Assembly (NCBI RefSeq): GCF_030817535.1
Contig: NZ_JAUSZL010000002.1
Coordinates: 62,001 to 126,000 of the forward strand
Direction: 5' to 3'
Source of the DNA: Streptomyces sp. V3I8
Lineage (GTDB): Bacteria; Actinomycetota; Actinomycetes; Streptomycetales; Streptomycetaceae
DNA length: 64,000 nucleotides
The first letter of the stretch is position 1; the number at the start of each line of letters is the position of its first letter. The position numbers were made by a program, and so were the translations under genes. The notes beneath the pieces are model-generated. The model had not been told where the DNA came from. It did no database searches and saw only the letters and a list, made by a program, of their open reading frames with translations. Shown piece after piece: positions 34,090 through 43,654 of the stretch.

Positions 34090-34770
34090 CCTGCTCACCG
34101 CTCGCAGGAGCAGTAGGGGGCAGCTCAAGAGGCCGCCGTGCGACAGGACGGGACGCGGAGCGGTTCAGGGCGGGCGGAGGCGAGTCCCGTCCGCCGCAGC
34201 ACGGTATCCGGCCCGGTACGTCGAGGTGGTGCAGTCGTTCGTGGACGCGGACCTCGACCGGCTGGTCATGTAGAACGTCAGCCCTGGCCCCGATGGCCTC
34301 ATCGAGCTCCATCAGCGCGAACTCGACGGGGCATCCGGAAGTTGCAGCCCGCCGGTACGCGAGCCTGAAGTCATGCCGCGAGCCCGGCGGCGAGCGTCCG
34401 ACCGCGCACCGCGTACGGCGTACCGCATCCACGTACCGTCAGGCATCGGCACGCCACAAGACCGGGCTCGTCCGACCGCGGCATCTGGCCGAGCGCCACC
34501 CGGCGGAGCAGTACCGCATGCGGCCCGGACGGGACGAGGAGAGAGTGGCACTGCGGATGAGACGGCCGGTGGCGGGCCCACGCTAGGCGCACCCGCGGCG
34601 CCGCCGTACAGGAGGGGCCCGGCTGTCACCGGCGCCGCTCCCCGTACGCCCCGGGTGACGGCCCGGACGGGACTTTCCCCGGTCTGACCGCATCGCGGGC
34701 CCAGGTGTGCGCCGAGGTGTGTGCCGTGCACCGGTGGGGAACTCGATCCGCCCGGGTGAGAGGAGCCGAT
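34090..34770. other. Intergenic region with possible gene fragments
   Basis: About 680 bases with no intact gene. A rightward stretch around 34205-34270 (Y-P-A-R-Y-V-E-V-V-Q-S-F-V-D-A-D) has coding-like third-position GC but stops at 34271. A leftward stretch around 34220-34370 also has weak coding character. Neither could be assigned to a family. The right end carries the ribosome-binding site AGGAG of the MFS gene. Confidence 0.4.
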
Positions 34771-36285
34771 GTGACAACGCCGACGTCAGCAGGCGGCCGT
34801 GAGCCGGGCGCTCAGCAGACCGGCGACGAGCCGGACCCGAACCGGTGGCGGGCCCTGTGGGTCACCCTGGTGGCCGGCTTCATGAGCCTTCTGGACGTGA
34901 CGATCGTCGCGGTCGCCCTGCCCACCCTTCAGCGGGACCTGCACGCCTCCCCCGCTCAGGTGCAGTGGGTGGTGTCCGGGTACGCCCTCACCTTCGCCCT
35001 CGCCCTCGTCACCGCCGGGCGGCTCGGTGACGCGCTGGACCGGCGCCGCATCTTCCTGCTGTCCCTCAGCGCCTTCGTGATCTTCAGCGCGGCCTGCGGA
35101 GCGGCCCCCGACATCACGCTGCTGGTGGTGGCCCGCCTCGCCCAGGGCCTCGCGGCCGGTTTCATGGCCCCGCAGAACTCCGCGCTTATCCAACAGATGT
35201 TCCGCGGCGCCGAACGCGGCCGGGCCTTCGGCTTCTTCGGCGCGACCGTCGGCATCTCCTCCGCCGCGGGCCCCATCACCGGCGGCGCCATCCTCGCCCT
35301 GGCCTCGGACACCATGGGCTGGCGGTGGATCTTCTACGTCAACGTCCCCATCGGCATCCTCGCCGTCCTGCTCGGCCGCCGTCTGCTCCCCCGCACCCGG
35401 CGGTCCGGCTGGGGACATGTGGACGTGCCCGGCGTGCTGCTCCTCGGTCTCGGCGTCCTCGCGTTCATGTACCCGCTGGTCCAAGCGGACTCCGGCGGCA
35501 TCAGCCGTCTGTGGTGGCTGTTCCTCGTGGGCGCCGCCCTCCTGGTCCTCTTCGTCCAGTGGCAGCGCCGCCTTGTCGCCCGAGGCACTCAACCGCTGCT
35601 CGACCCACGCCTGTTCAGCACCGTGCGCGGGTACGCCATCGGTGCCGGCGTCGGCGCGCTGTACTTCGTCGGCTTCAGCGGTGTCTGGCTGGTCTTCGCC
35701 CTCTTCTACCAGCACGGGCTCAACTTCTCCCCACTGCGGTCCGGCCTCGCCGTGACCCCCTTCGCCCTGGGCTCGGCGCTCGCAGCGGTTGTCGCCGGCC
35801 GGCTGGTGGACCGGTTCGGCCGCCTGCTCACCGTCTGCGGCCTCACCGCGGTCATCGTGGGCATCGGCGGCACCGCGCTGCTGCTCCGCTTCGTCCCCCT
35901 CGACATCGCTCCCTGGGTGGCCGCGCCCGTTCTGTTCGTCGGCGGTGTCGGCGGCGGCTTCGTGGTCTCCCCCAACATCACCATGACCCTGCGGGACGTA
36001 CCCGTGCGCATGGCGGGCGCGGCGGGCGGCGCCCTTCAGACCGGGCAGCGGCTCGGCGCCACGGTGGGAACCGCCGCACTGCCCGGTCTCTTCTACCTGA
36101 CACTCGGCGGTGGCGACGACTACCGCGGCGCCGTCGTCACCGCACTGGCCACCGCCCTCATCGGGATGGCGGCGTCCCTGGCGCTGGCGACGTTCGACTG
36201 GCAGCGCGACCGACGGGCTCAAAAGCGGCACGACAAGTGCCCGGAGGAAGTCGCCCACAGCCCTGTGCACGCTCGTCAGCACTGA
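34771..36285 (+). CDS. DHA2-family MFS efflux transporter (14 transmembrane helices)
   Basis: A 504-residue multidrug-type exporter. It has the EmrB/QacA hallmarks: D-V-T-I-V-A-V-A-L-P-T-L in helix 1, motif A G-R-L-G-D-A-L-D-R-R-R, motif C G-P-I-T-G-G in helix 5, and 14 hydrophobic segments. It would exchange protons for a drug or metabolite. GTG 34771 has AGGAG seven bases upstream; the longer open frame is not supported. No regulator is adjacent. Confidence 0.9.
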   Translation: MTTPTSAGGREPGAQQTGDEPDPNRWRALWVTLVAGFMSLLDVTIVAVALPTLQRDLHASPAQVQWVVSGYALTFALALVTAGRLGDALDRRRIFLLSLSAFVIFSAACGAAPDITLLVVARLAQGLAAGFMAPQNSALIQQMFRGAERGRAFGFFGATVGISSAAGPITGGAILALASDTMGWRWIFYVNVPIGILAVLLGRRLLPRTRRSGWGHVDVPGVLLLGLGVLAFMYPLVQADSGGISRLWWLFLVGAALLVLFVQWQRRLVARGTQPLLDPRLFSTVRGYAIGAGVGALYFVGFSGVWLVFALFYQHGLNFSPLRSGLAVTPFALGSALAAVVAGRLVDRFGRLLTVCGLTAVIVGIGGTALLLRFVPLDIAPWVAAPVLFVGGVGGGFVVSPNITMTLRDVPVRMAGAAGGALQTGQRLGATVGTAALPGLFYLTLGGGDDYRGAVVTALATALIGMAASLALATFDWQRDRRAQKRHDKCPEEVAHSPVHARQH

Positions 36286-36336
36286 TCGCCCGCACGAAGG
36301 ACGGCGACGCACCCATCCGCGCGACCGAACCGAGTC

Positions 36337-36435
36337 CTGGCCGGCGTCATGTACGTGCTGAGGACGGGTGTCGCGTGGCGTGGTGTTCCCGCGGAGGCGG
36401 TGGGCTGCTCCGGAGTGCTCGGGCCTCAAAGATGA
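36337..36435 (+). mobile_element. IS5-family transposase fragment
   Basis: The frame reading [15 protein letters not shown] then [10 protein letters not shown] matches the N-terminal DUF4096-like segment of Streptomyces IS5-family transposases. It is about 30 codons long and ends at a stop; no inverted repeats or downstream DDE part remain. Confidence 0.75.
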
Positions 36436-36445
36436 TCGATTACGG

Positions 36446-36634
36446 CTGGCTTCGGCCGCGCCGCCGTCGATGACGTTGCCGGGCCTCGTCCAGCACATGG
36501 CCTTGGTGGAGCGCAATTGGTTTCAGCGTGTGTTCGCAGGCCAGGACATTCGCGCAGTCTTCGAGGAGTACGCACGTCACAATGGCCATGCCGATTCGAT
36601 CCGAGAGCGTATCGATGGAGTCGCCGGGGTGTGA
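36446..36634 (+). pseudogene. DUF664/DinB-like gene remnant with internal deletion
   Basis: One frame reads [16 protein letters not shown] then R-V-F-A-G-Q-D-I, the family's His-containing N-terminal part, and jumps to [10 protein letters not shown] then R-E-R-I-D-G, the family's C-terminal end. The central ~90 residues and the start are absent. It directly follows the IS5 fragment, which suggests insertion-related deletion. Confidence 0.75.
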
Positions 36635-36644
36635 AATACGGATT

Positions 36645-36684
36645 CGCGGTGGGAACGACCGCGTAGGCGGTCGTTCCCACCGCG
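36645..36684. terminator. Perfect 17-bp hairpin
   Basis: Arms 36645-36661 and 36668-36684 pair perfectly around a six-base loop. It lies between the DUF664 remnant and the 3' end of the leftward PdxH-like gene, so it may end transcription from either side. Confidence 0.75.
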
Positions 36685-36815
36685 CCCAACCAGCGGCGGC
36701 TCGTTCGGCCTGGGGTTCGGTAGGGGCGAGGCGGTAGGACGCGGCCGCGGCGGACGATCGTCTTCGACAACTGCTTCCCGTCCGCTCTTCGACCAACTCG
36801 TGGATCGGACAGGAA

Positions 36816-37478
36816 TTAAGGCCACAGCATCTGCTTGGTCCACCCCTCTGGTGAAGACAGGTAGACGAGCCGGGTGTGGCGGCGCTGCTTGTCGCCCTGC
36901 CAGAACTCCACCGACTCCGGGCGCACCGAATACAGCGTCCACCCCGGGGCCACGAGATCCGGCTCGCTCCTGACCCGCGTGAGCGACGCCTCCACCTGCG
37001 CATCCCTCTCGGCCAGGTCCGCGAGCGGTTGCGATTGCCGGCCGAGCAGGGCTTCCGCCCGTGCCCCCGCACCGCGGGCGAGGAAGTCCGCAGCGCACAG
37101 TTCAGGGGTTTCTCGCACGACTCGTCCGCGCACCCGGACCTGGCGGGCGAGCGGTGCCCAGTAGAAGGTCAGCGCCGCATAGGGGCGGACAGCGAGGTCG
37201 CGGCCCTTGACGCTGCTCGCGTCCGAGGCGAACTGCCAGCCCTCGGGGCTCACGTCCTTGAGGATGAGTACGCGGGCGGTCGGATCACCGCCGGCGTCCG
37301 CCGTGGCCAGCGTCATGGCATGCGGCTCCTTCACCCCCGCGCTCAACGCGTTGAGCAACCACTCGGTGAACAGCTCGGACGGCGTGTCCGGGGTGATCGA
37401 TGGGTCGAACCCGGGGAGCTCGCCGGCGAATACCTCGATGTCCCGCAATGTCTGACGCAGGTCGGTCGCACCGGTCAC
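36816..37478 (-). CDS. pdxH: Pyridoxamine 5'-phosphate oxidase family protein (PdxH-like)
   Basis: A 220-residue FMN flavoprotein that should oxidise pyridoxine or pyridoxamine 5'-phosphate to pyridoxal phosphate. R-V-L-I-L-K-D-V, A-L-T-F-Y-W-A-P-L-A-R-Q-V-R-V-R-G, G-R-Q-S-Q-P-L and the C-terminal W-T-L-Y-S-V-R-P-E-S-V-E-F-W-Q-G correspond to FMN- and PLP-binding parts of the family. GTG 37478 has GGGAG six bases upstream. The C-terminal R-L-x-D-R catalytic tail is only loosely matched, so a PdxH paralogue in specialised metabolism is possible. Confidence 0.85.
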   Translation of the reverse strand: MTGATDLRQTLRDIEVFAGELPGFDPSITPDTPSELFTEWLLNALSAGVKEPHAMTLATADAGGDPTARVLILKDVSPEGWQFASDASSVKGRDLAVRPYAALTFYWAPLARQVRVRGRVVRETPELCAADFLARGAGARAEALLGRQSQPLADLAERDAQVEASLTRVRSEPDLVAPGWTLYSVRPESVEFWQGDKQRRHTRLVYLSSPEGWTKQMLWP

Positions 37479-37557
37479 GTTTCACTCCCTCAGCCGTGAT
37501 CGTTCAAGTCGAACTGAACCTATCAACCTGCGTGATTCACAAGCCGATTGAGGTTGA

Positions 37558-37719
37558 TCAAGCCGCTTCGGCCCCGGGTAGGACGAACATCCCTGCGTCC
37601 ACCTTGGCCTGCGCGCTGTCGCCGGCGACGAAGACGTCGGGCCGACCCTTCTCCAGGACATGACGGAAGACGGTGTTGAACGCCTTCACCACGCCGGCGT
37701 CGGCCGGGGCCACCTCGGC
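37558..37719 (-). pseudogene. C-terminal fragment of an NADPH-dependent reductase-like protein
   Basis: The leftward frame reads A-G-V-V-K-A-F-N-T-V-F-R-H-V-L then D-V-F-V-A-G-D-S-A-Q-A-K, typical of the central part of F420-dependent/NADP oxidoreductases (NmrA/FNO-like). Neither the Rossmann start nor the end of the family is present. It is adjacent to the 3' end of the HTH regulator gene and is presumably a deletion relic. Confidence 0.6.
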
Positions 37720-37720
37720 G

Positions 37721-38611
37721 TCAGCCGGCCGAGTCGTGTGACCTGTCGGTGGAGGTGGGCGCTCCGGTGGCGGTGTGGGTCCAGCTGGCGAGTATGCCGA
37801 GGGCTTCGGCGGAGGGGGAGGCGGGTTCGGGGGTGTAGATGACCAGGCTCTGTTCGGGGTCGTCTTCGGCGGCGAGGACGACGTAGTCGAGGGTGAGGTC
37901 GCCGACGATGGGGTGGTGCAGGCGTTTGGTGCCGGTGGTGTGGGCGCGGACGTCGTGGTCGGCCCAGAGCCGGCGGAAGGCGTCGCTGTGCAGGGACAGT
38001 TCACCGATCAGTTCGGTGAGTTGCGGGTCGTCGGCGTGACGTCCGGCGTACAGGCGCAGGCCGGCCACGGTGTCGCGGGCGGCTCTTTCCCAGTCGGTGT
38101 AGAGGGCGGGAGCGGCCTGGTCGAGGAAGACGAAGCGGGCGAAGTTCCGTTCGCGGTGCGGGCGGGATGCGAAGTCGACGAACAGGGCGTAGCCGAGCCG
38201 GTTGGCGGCCAGGACATCCATGCGTCTGCCTTGGACGACGGCGGGAACGCTGAGCGCGTCCAGGGCCCGGTAGAGGGCGGGGCGGACCCGCTGCGGGGCG
38301 AGGGGGTGCTTGCGGCGGGCCCGGGCGGCCGTTGCGGGCTGGGCGAGGTCGAAGAGGTGGGCGCGTTCGGTGTCGTCCAGGTGCAGGGCGCGGGCGACGG
38401 CCTCCCAGACCGCTTCGGAGACGCCCTGGGTGCGGCCGCGTTCCAGGCGGATGTAGTAGTCGACGCTCACTCCGGCGAGCTGGGCGACTTCTTCGCGGCG
38501 CAGTCCGGGGACCCGGCGAGGCCCGGCATGGGGGGTCAGTCCGGCCTCTTGGGGGGTGATCCGGGCCCGGCGGGTGCGCAGGAACTCACGGATCTCGCTG
38601 CTGCGGTCCAT
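37721..38611 (-). CDS. Helix-turn-helix regulator with MmyB-like ligand domain
   Basis: A 296-residue repressor-type protein. The XRE HTH is at about residues 33-75 (V-P-G-L-R-R-E-E-V-A-Q-L-A-G-V-S then Y-Y-I-R-L-E-R-G-R), followed by a long MmyB-like region thought to bind a fatty-acid-like or other small ligand (W-A-D-H-D-V-R near residue 215). In Streptomyces these often sit divergently from SDR or aldo-keto reductase genes they control, as here. ATG 38611 is used. Confidence 0.9.
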   Translation of the reverse strand: MDRSSEIREFLRTRRARITPQEAGLTPHAGPRRVPGLRREEVAQLAGVSVDYYIRLERGRTQGVSEAVWEAVARALHLDDTERAHLFDLAQPATAARARRKHPLAPQRVRPALYRALDALSVPAVVQGRRMDVLAANRLGYALFVDFASRPHRERNFARFVFLDQAAPALYTDWERAARDTVAGLRLYAGRHADDPQLTELIGELSLHSDAFRRLWADHDVRAHTTGTKRLHHPIVGDLTLDYVVLAAEDDPEQSLVIYTPEPASPSAEALGILASWTHTATGAPTSTDRSHDSAG

Positions 38612-38639
38612 GGGTTAACCGTACGGCGGCCCCGTGGAC

Positions 38640-38679
38640 CGTCCGGGTAGCCAGAGGGGTTCTGCTGGACCCCCGGACG
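38640..38679. promoter_or_regulatory. Inverted repeat in the divergent HTH/SDR promoter region
   Basis: CGTCCGGG (38640-38647) and CCCGGACG (38672-38679) form a perfect 8-bp inverted repeat with 24 bases between, about 30 bp upstream of the HTH gene. It is a candidate binding site for the HTH regulator. Confidence 0.45.
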
Positions 38680-38830
38680 AACGCGCCCCCGTACGGGCCT
38701 CCGCGGCGGGCCGGCGGGTGGTTGCCTGGATGGCGGGCCTGCTCCACCGCACCGATCATGGCACTGGCGGGCTGAAGGCCCCCTGACCTGGTACGACACC
38801 GCCTGCCCTGCAGACACAGAAGGAAGATCC

Positions 38831-39595
38831 ATGGCTTTGAAACTGACCGGCACCGTCGCGCTCGTCACCGGCGCGAGCAGCGGTATCGGAGCGGCTACCG
38901 CCCGCGAACTGGCCGGACAGGGCGCCGCGGTCGTCATGGTGGCCCGTCGCAAGGACCGCCTGGAAACGCTGGCCGCCGAGATCACGCAGGACGGCGGGAC
39001 CGCGCTCGCGGTGGAGGCGGACATCACCGGGCGTCGCCAGGCCGAGGCAGCCGTACACCAGACGGTGGAACGGTTCGGGCGGCTGGACATCCTGGTCAAC
39101 AACGCCGGCCTGATGCTGCTGGGCCCGGTCGTCGGCGCGGATCCCCAGGAATGGGAGCGCATGATCGCCGTCAACGTCCAGGGCCTGCTCCACACCACCC
39201 ACGCCGCCCTTCCGCACCTGCTCACGGCCGCCGAGGAGGGACCGCGCCGGGTCGCTGACATCGTCAACATCAGCTCGATCGCCGGCCGCAAGGCGTGGGC
39301 GAACTACGGGGTCTACAACCTCACCAAGTTCGGCGTGAACGGGTTCACCGAGTCGCTGCGCCAGGAGCTGGCGGGCCGGCACGTACGGGTGGGTGTCCTG
39401 GAGCCGGGCGCCGTCGACACCGAGCTGAACTCGCACAACAACGAAACGATCCACGCCGAGATGCTCGATCCGTTCAACGAGCAGCACGAGCGCCTCGCGC
39501 CTGCAGACATCGCCGAGGGGATCGCCTTCATGGTGACCCGGCCCCGGCACGCGGCAGTGGCCGAACTCTGGGCCATGCCCACCGACCAGGCCTGA
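38831..39595 (+). CDS. Short-chain dehydrogenase/reductase
   Basis: A 254-residue classical SDR. T-G-A-S-S-G-I-G at 13-20 binds NAD(P), N90-N-A-G is structural, and Tyr162/Lys166 in Y-N-L-T-K are catalytic with a preceding serine in N-I-S-S. ATG has AAGGAAG upstream. It is divergent from the HTH regulator and followed after 26 bases by an aldo-keto reductase, suggesting a detoxification operon for carbonyl compounds. Confidence 0.92.
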   Translation: MALKLTGTVALVTGASSGIGAATARELAGQGAAVVMVARRKDRLETLAAEITQDGGTALAVEADITGRRQAEAAVHQTVERFGRLDILVNNAGLMLLGPVVGADPQEWERMIAVNVQGLLHTTHAALPHLLTAAEEGPRRVADIVNISSIAGRKAWANYGVYNLTKFGVNGFTESLRQELAGRHVRVGVLEPGAVDTELNSHNNETIHAEMLDPFNEQHERLAPADIAEGIAFMVTRPRHAAVAELWAMPTDQA

Positions 39596-39621
39596 CCACC
39601 ACCACGACAAGGGAGTACCTG

Positions 39622-40608
<987 letters not shown>

Positions 40609-40642
40609 CCCGCCGACCGTACCGAGTGATCGGACAAGGAAC

Positions 40643-41403
40643 TAGGAGTACACCCGGTTGGGGTCCTCGGGCCTCACCGTCAGCCGCATCGCCCTGGGAA
40701 CCACGAGCTACGGCGACGGCTCCCGCGAAAAGTGGGCCCTCCACCACGACGAGGCCGCGCCGTTCCTCCAGCAGGCGCTCGACCTCGGCATCACCTTCTG
40801 GGGCACCGCCAACATCTACAGCTTCGGCACCTCGGAGACGATCGTCGGCAAGGCGATCACGCAGTTCGCACGGCGCGACGACATCGTGCTGGCGACCGAG
40901 GTCCACCAGCACATGCACGACGGCCCCGGCGGCTCCGGCCTGTCCCGCAAGGCGACGTGGTCAGGGCGGGCAAAGCCCGCTACCTCGGCGCTTCCGGCAT
41001 GTACGCCTGGCAGTTCGCCAAAATGCAGCACACCGCCGAACTGCACGGATGGACCAGGTTCGTCTCCATGCAGGACCAGTACCACCTGGTCCAGCGAGGA
41101 GAGGAACAGGAGATGTTTCCTCTGCCGGCCGACCAGAACTTCGACGGCCGGCCACTGTGGCAGGACAGCGACAAGCCGACCATCGACGCCGTCGAACGCA
41201 TCGCGAACGACCGGGGCGTCTCCATGGCCACGATCGCACTCGCCCGGGTCCTCAAACGCCCGGTGGTCGACGCCCCCATCGTCGGCGCGACCAAGGAACA
41301 CCACCTGCCCGCAGCAGCAGCCGCGCTCGGCGTCACCCTCACCGACGACGAGACGAAAGCCCTCGAGGAGCACTACGTGCCCCGCGAGCCGACCTACTTC
41401 TGA
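40643..41403 (+). pseudogene. Decayed aldo/keto reductase
   Basis: The first part (L-G-S-S-G-L-T-V-S-R-I-A-L-G-T then T-F-W-G-T-A-N-I-Y) is in one frame to about 40950. The rest (V-R-A-G-K-A-R-Y-L-G-A-S-G-M-Y-A-W-Q-F) is in another, ending at 41403. The family's central block around the catalytic His is missing at that junction, and another ~30 residues are missing near N-F-D-G-R-P-L-W. The expected start codon before E-Y-T-R-L-G is TAG (40643-40645), not ATG. Frameshift, two deletions and a lost start show it is dead. Confidence 0.85.
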
Positions 41404-41416
41404 CCCACCGCACCCC

Positions 41417-41653
41417 TCAAAAGAGAAGCATCATGAGTTCCTGGAGCCCCACACAGCGCGCGTCGAGCGAGTCGAGCGAGGAGGCGCGGTGGAACTGCTC
41501 CTCGGTGATCTCGCCGAGCTGGCCCTGCTCACCCATACCCGCGATGAAGACGTGAGCTCCTTCATCAACGAACAGTCGGGCGCCGGCCGGCGCCGTGCCG
41601 GTCGATCCGCCGGTGATCACCGCTGCTCTGCCATCGAGCTTTCCCACGACCAC
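41417..41653 (-). pseudogene. Collapsed short-chain dehydrogenase gene
   Basis: A 78-codon frame from GTG 41653 begins as a normal SDR (G-K-L-D-G-R-A-A-V-I-T-G-G-S-T-G then A-R-L-F-V-D-E-G-A-H-V-F-I-A-G) and then jumps to G-E-I-T-E-E-Q-F-H-R and a short unrelated end. The NNAG and YxxxK catalytic parts are absent. It lies head to head with the Cys-rich protein gene. Confidence 0.7.
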
Positions 41654-41770
41654 TCCATTGAGCTGGGGGCCGCCGACAACGGTGGGTGCGGTGCGTTTGA
41701 ACGCCCCACATGCGTGTTACGCGTGAAGGGCTGACACCCGCCCGTCGACGTCACCACGCTGGAGGCACTC

Positions 41771-42181
41771 GTGACCACCGCGGTCAAGGACATGCTCAAG
41801 GCCTACCCCGCCGACCTGGGCGGCGTGGACCGCGAGAAACTCGCCCGCTGCATCGAAGCGTGCATCGCCTGCGCCCAGGCGTGTACCGCGTGCGCGGATG
41901 CCTGCCTGTCGGAGGAGATGGTCGCCGAGCTGACCAAGTGCATCCGTACCGACGCCGACTGCGCCGACATCTGCACCACCACCGCTGCGGTGCTCTCCCG
42001 TCACACCGGCTACGACGCCGACGTCACCCGGGCGGTCCTGCAGGCATGCGCCACCGTCTGCAGAGCTTGTGGTGACGAGTGCGCGAGCCACGCCGACATG
42101 CACGATCACTGCCGGATCTGCGCCGAGGCGTGCCGCACCTGCGAACGAGCGTGCAACGAACTGATCGGCTCCCTGGGCTGA
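41771..42181 (+). CDS. Cys-rich four-helix copper-storage-like protein (DUF326)
   Basis: A 136-residue helical protein with 18 cysteines, mostly in C-x-x-C, C-x-x-x-C and C-x-x-x-x-x-x-C spacings (Cys27, 31, 34, 38, 41, 45 in the first block; Cys114, 117, 121, 124, 128 in the last). This matches Csp/DUF326 four-helix bundles that bind many Cu(I) ions in their core. No signal peptide, so it would be cytosolic. GTG 41771 has GGAGG six bases upstream. No copper regulator is nearby. Confidence 0.88.
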   Translation: MTTAVKDMLKAYPADLGGVDREKLARCIEACIACAQACTACADACLSEEMVAELTKCIRTDADCADICTTTAAVLSRHTGYDADVTRAVLQACATVCRACGDECASHADMHDHCRICAEACRTCERACNELIGSLG

Positions 42182-42327
42182 CCGCCTCGCGCACGGCTCT
42201 CGCGCACGGCTTCAGCCGTTGTCCACCGGTTACGGACGGTGGATCCGGCCCGTCTCAGGATATCGAGCGCCCAGCCCCGTTCCACGGCTTCGGAGGGCAG
42301 ATCCCCAACAAGTGACGGAGGCATCGC

Positions 42328-42699
42328 ATGAGCAGCAAAGGACCCGAGGAGCCTGAAGCCGACAGGACGGTGTCGCGAGCGCGATCCGGACCGCTCGGCC
42401 TTCGGCGGGCCAGAACCGGAACCGAGCCGGCCACCGCTCGAAGTCCCCTGCGTCTGCGGTTGCTGCTCTCGGCCGGCTTTCTGCCGCTGTTCGTCGCGGC
42501 GAGCGTGATATTCGCCGTGTGGGCGGCGAATTCCGGTACGGAAGACAGTCCCGGCCGTGGTGTGCTGATCGTTCTCGCGGCCGTGTGCGCGGCGCTCGCG
42601 CTGGTGGCGGCTGGAGACCTGGGGGTCGTGACACATCGGTTGCGGCATGCACGGCGCGTTCCGGGGCCGGCGCGATCGGAAGGCTCGCCGCACGGGTGA
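42328..42699 (+). CDS. Small two-helix membrane protein (DUF6343-like)
   Basis: A 123-residue protein. After a charged N-terminal tail the pattern T-G-T-E-P-A-T-A-R-S-P-L-R-L-R-L precedes two hydrophobic helices (about 45-68 and 77-97), then an arginine-rich end. This matches the DUF6343 family known from actinobacteria, here with a longer N-terminal extension. GGAGG lies just upstream. Function unknown. Confidence 0.75.
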   Translation: MSSKGPEEPEADRTVSRARSGPLGLRRARTGTEPATARSPLRLRLLLSAGFLPLFVAASVIFAVWAANSGTEDSPGRGVLIVLAAVCAALALVAAGDLGVVTHRLRHARRVPGPARSEGSPHG

Positions 42700-42934
42700 C
42701 ATCCTCGTCGGTTCGTCTCGTGAGACTCGTGCGGTATGGACTCGCGTGGTGTGAGCCGGTCAGGTCGGCACCACCGTCGTCCGCGGGTGCCGACGGCCGC
42801 CGCGTACGGCATCCGCGAGGTCTGCCTCCTCGGACCGGTCGGCGCCACCGGCCCCGCGCCCGCCGTCACCCGTACCACGCCGAGGCGTGGAGGAGGATGC
42901 CGACGGGCAAGGGCGCCAGGCGTGGACGTCGCCG

Positions 42935-43597
42935 TTAGACCGCGTCGCCCGCGTTCGCGACCATGCGTACGAGGGTGTCGACCAGCTCGTCCGCCGTGGC
43001 GTGCAACCCGCCCCCACCGAGGTGGCCGATCAGCTCCATCTCCGCGATGCCGTGGGCGCCCGCCAGCAGCAGGGCGCCGTAGTGCCGCGTGTTCCGCTCC
43101 CCCACCAGGCCGGCGACGACGGCCAGGAACTCCTCCTGAAAACGTCCCGCCGCACGGATGCGGTCCGCGACCGGGTCGCTCGCCGGTCCGCACAGCCGGC
43201 TCCGGACGTGGTCGAGCCCCTCACCCAGTTCCTCGGGGCGGTGCCCGGGGCGTCTGAACAGCATCTGGTACAGGTGCGGCCGGTCCCGGCCGACGCCGAT
43301 GAGGGTGCGCAGTGCGCGGCCCAGCCTGTCGGCGGCCGGCAGCGCCGGATCGGCGCGCAGGGCGTGGATCCGGTCGGCGATCCCCTGCCAGCTCTCGGCC
43401 GCCACGGCCGTCAGCAGACTGTCCTTGCCCGTGAAGTGCCGGTACGGCGCTCCCCTGCTCACGCCTGCCCGCGCACCGACCTCGCGCAGGGTGACGGCCT
43501 CCGGGCCGCCGAGGTCCAGGAGTTCGGCGGCGGCGTCGAGCAGGGCACGGCGGGTGACGGCGGCTGATTCCGCGCGGGTGACCATGACGCCCATCAT
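42935..43597 (-). CDS. TetR-family repressor
   Basis: A 220-residue regulator. The HTH (L-R-E-V-G-A-R-A-G-V-S-R-G-A-P-Y-R-H-F) is at about residues 37-58, followed by a TetR_C_33-like helical ligand domain. It lies 39 bases from a divergent SDR gene it presumably represses through the TGACA repeats between them. Starts at 43597, 43594 and 43585 are all in frame and none has a strong Shine-Dalgarno, so the exact N-terminus is uncertain. Confidence 0.9.
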   Translation of the reverse strand: MMGVMVTRAESAAVTRRALLDAAAELLDLGGPEAVTLREVGARAGVSRGAPYRHFTGKDSLLTAVAAESWQGIADRIHALRADPALPAADRLGRALRTLIGVGRDRPHLYQMLFRRPGHRPEELGEGLDHVRSRLCGPASDPVADRIRAAGRFQEEFLAVVAGLVGERNTRHYGALLLAGAHGIAEMELIGHLGGGGLHATADELVDTLVRMVANAGDAV

Positions 43598-43600
43598 ACA

Positions 43601-43654
43601 GTTGACAGTGTCACCTGAACCGGTACCGTAACGAAGGTGACAACGTCATCTGAA
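43601..43654. promoter_or_regulatory. Two operator-like repeats of the TetR/SDR pair
   Basis: TGACAGTGTCA (43603-43613) is a perfect 11-bp palindrome, and TGACAACGTCA (43638-43648) repeats it with a changed centre. The surrounding 19 bases match at 15 positions and the copies are 35 bp apart. The first is over the regulator's promoter, the second over the SDR start codon. Confidence 0.7.

Noticed and set aside
34138..34731. Several overlapping 70-140 codon frames on both strands
   Set aside because: None has steady codon bias, a plausible start or a recognisable family; treated as intergenic with possible fragments.
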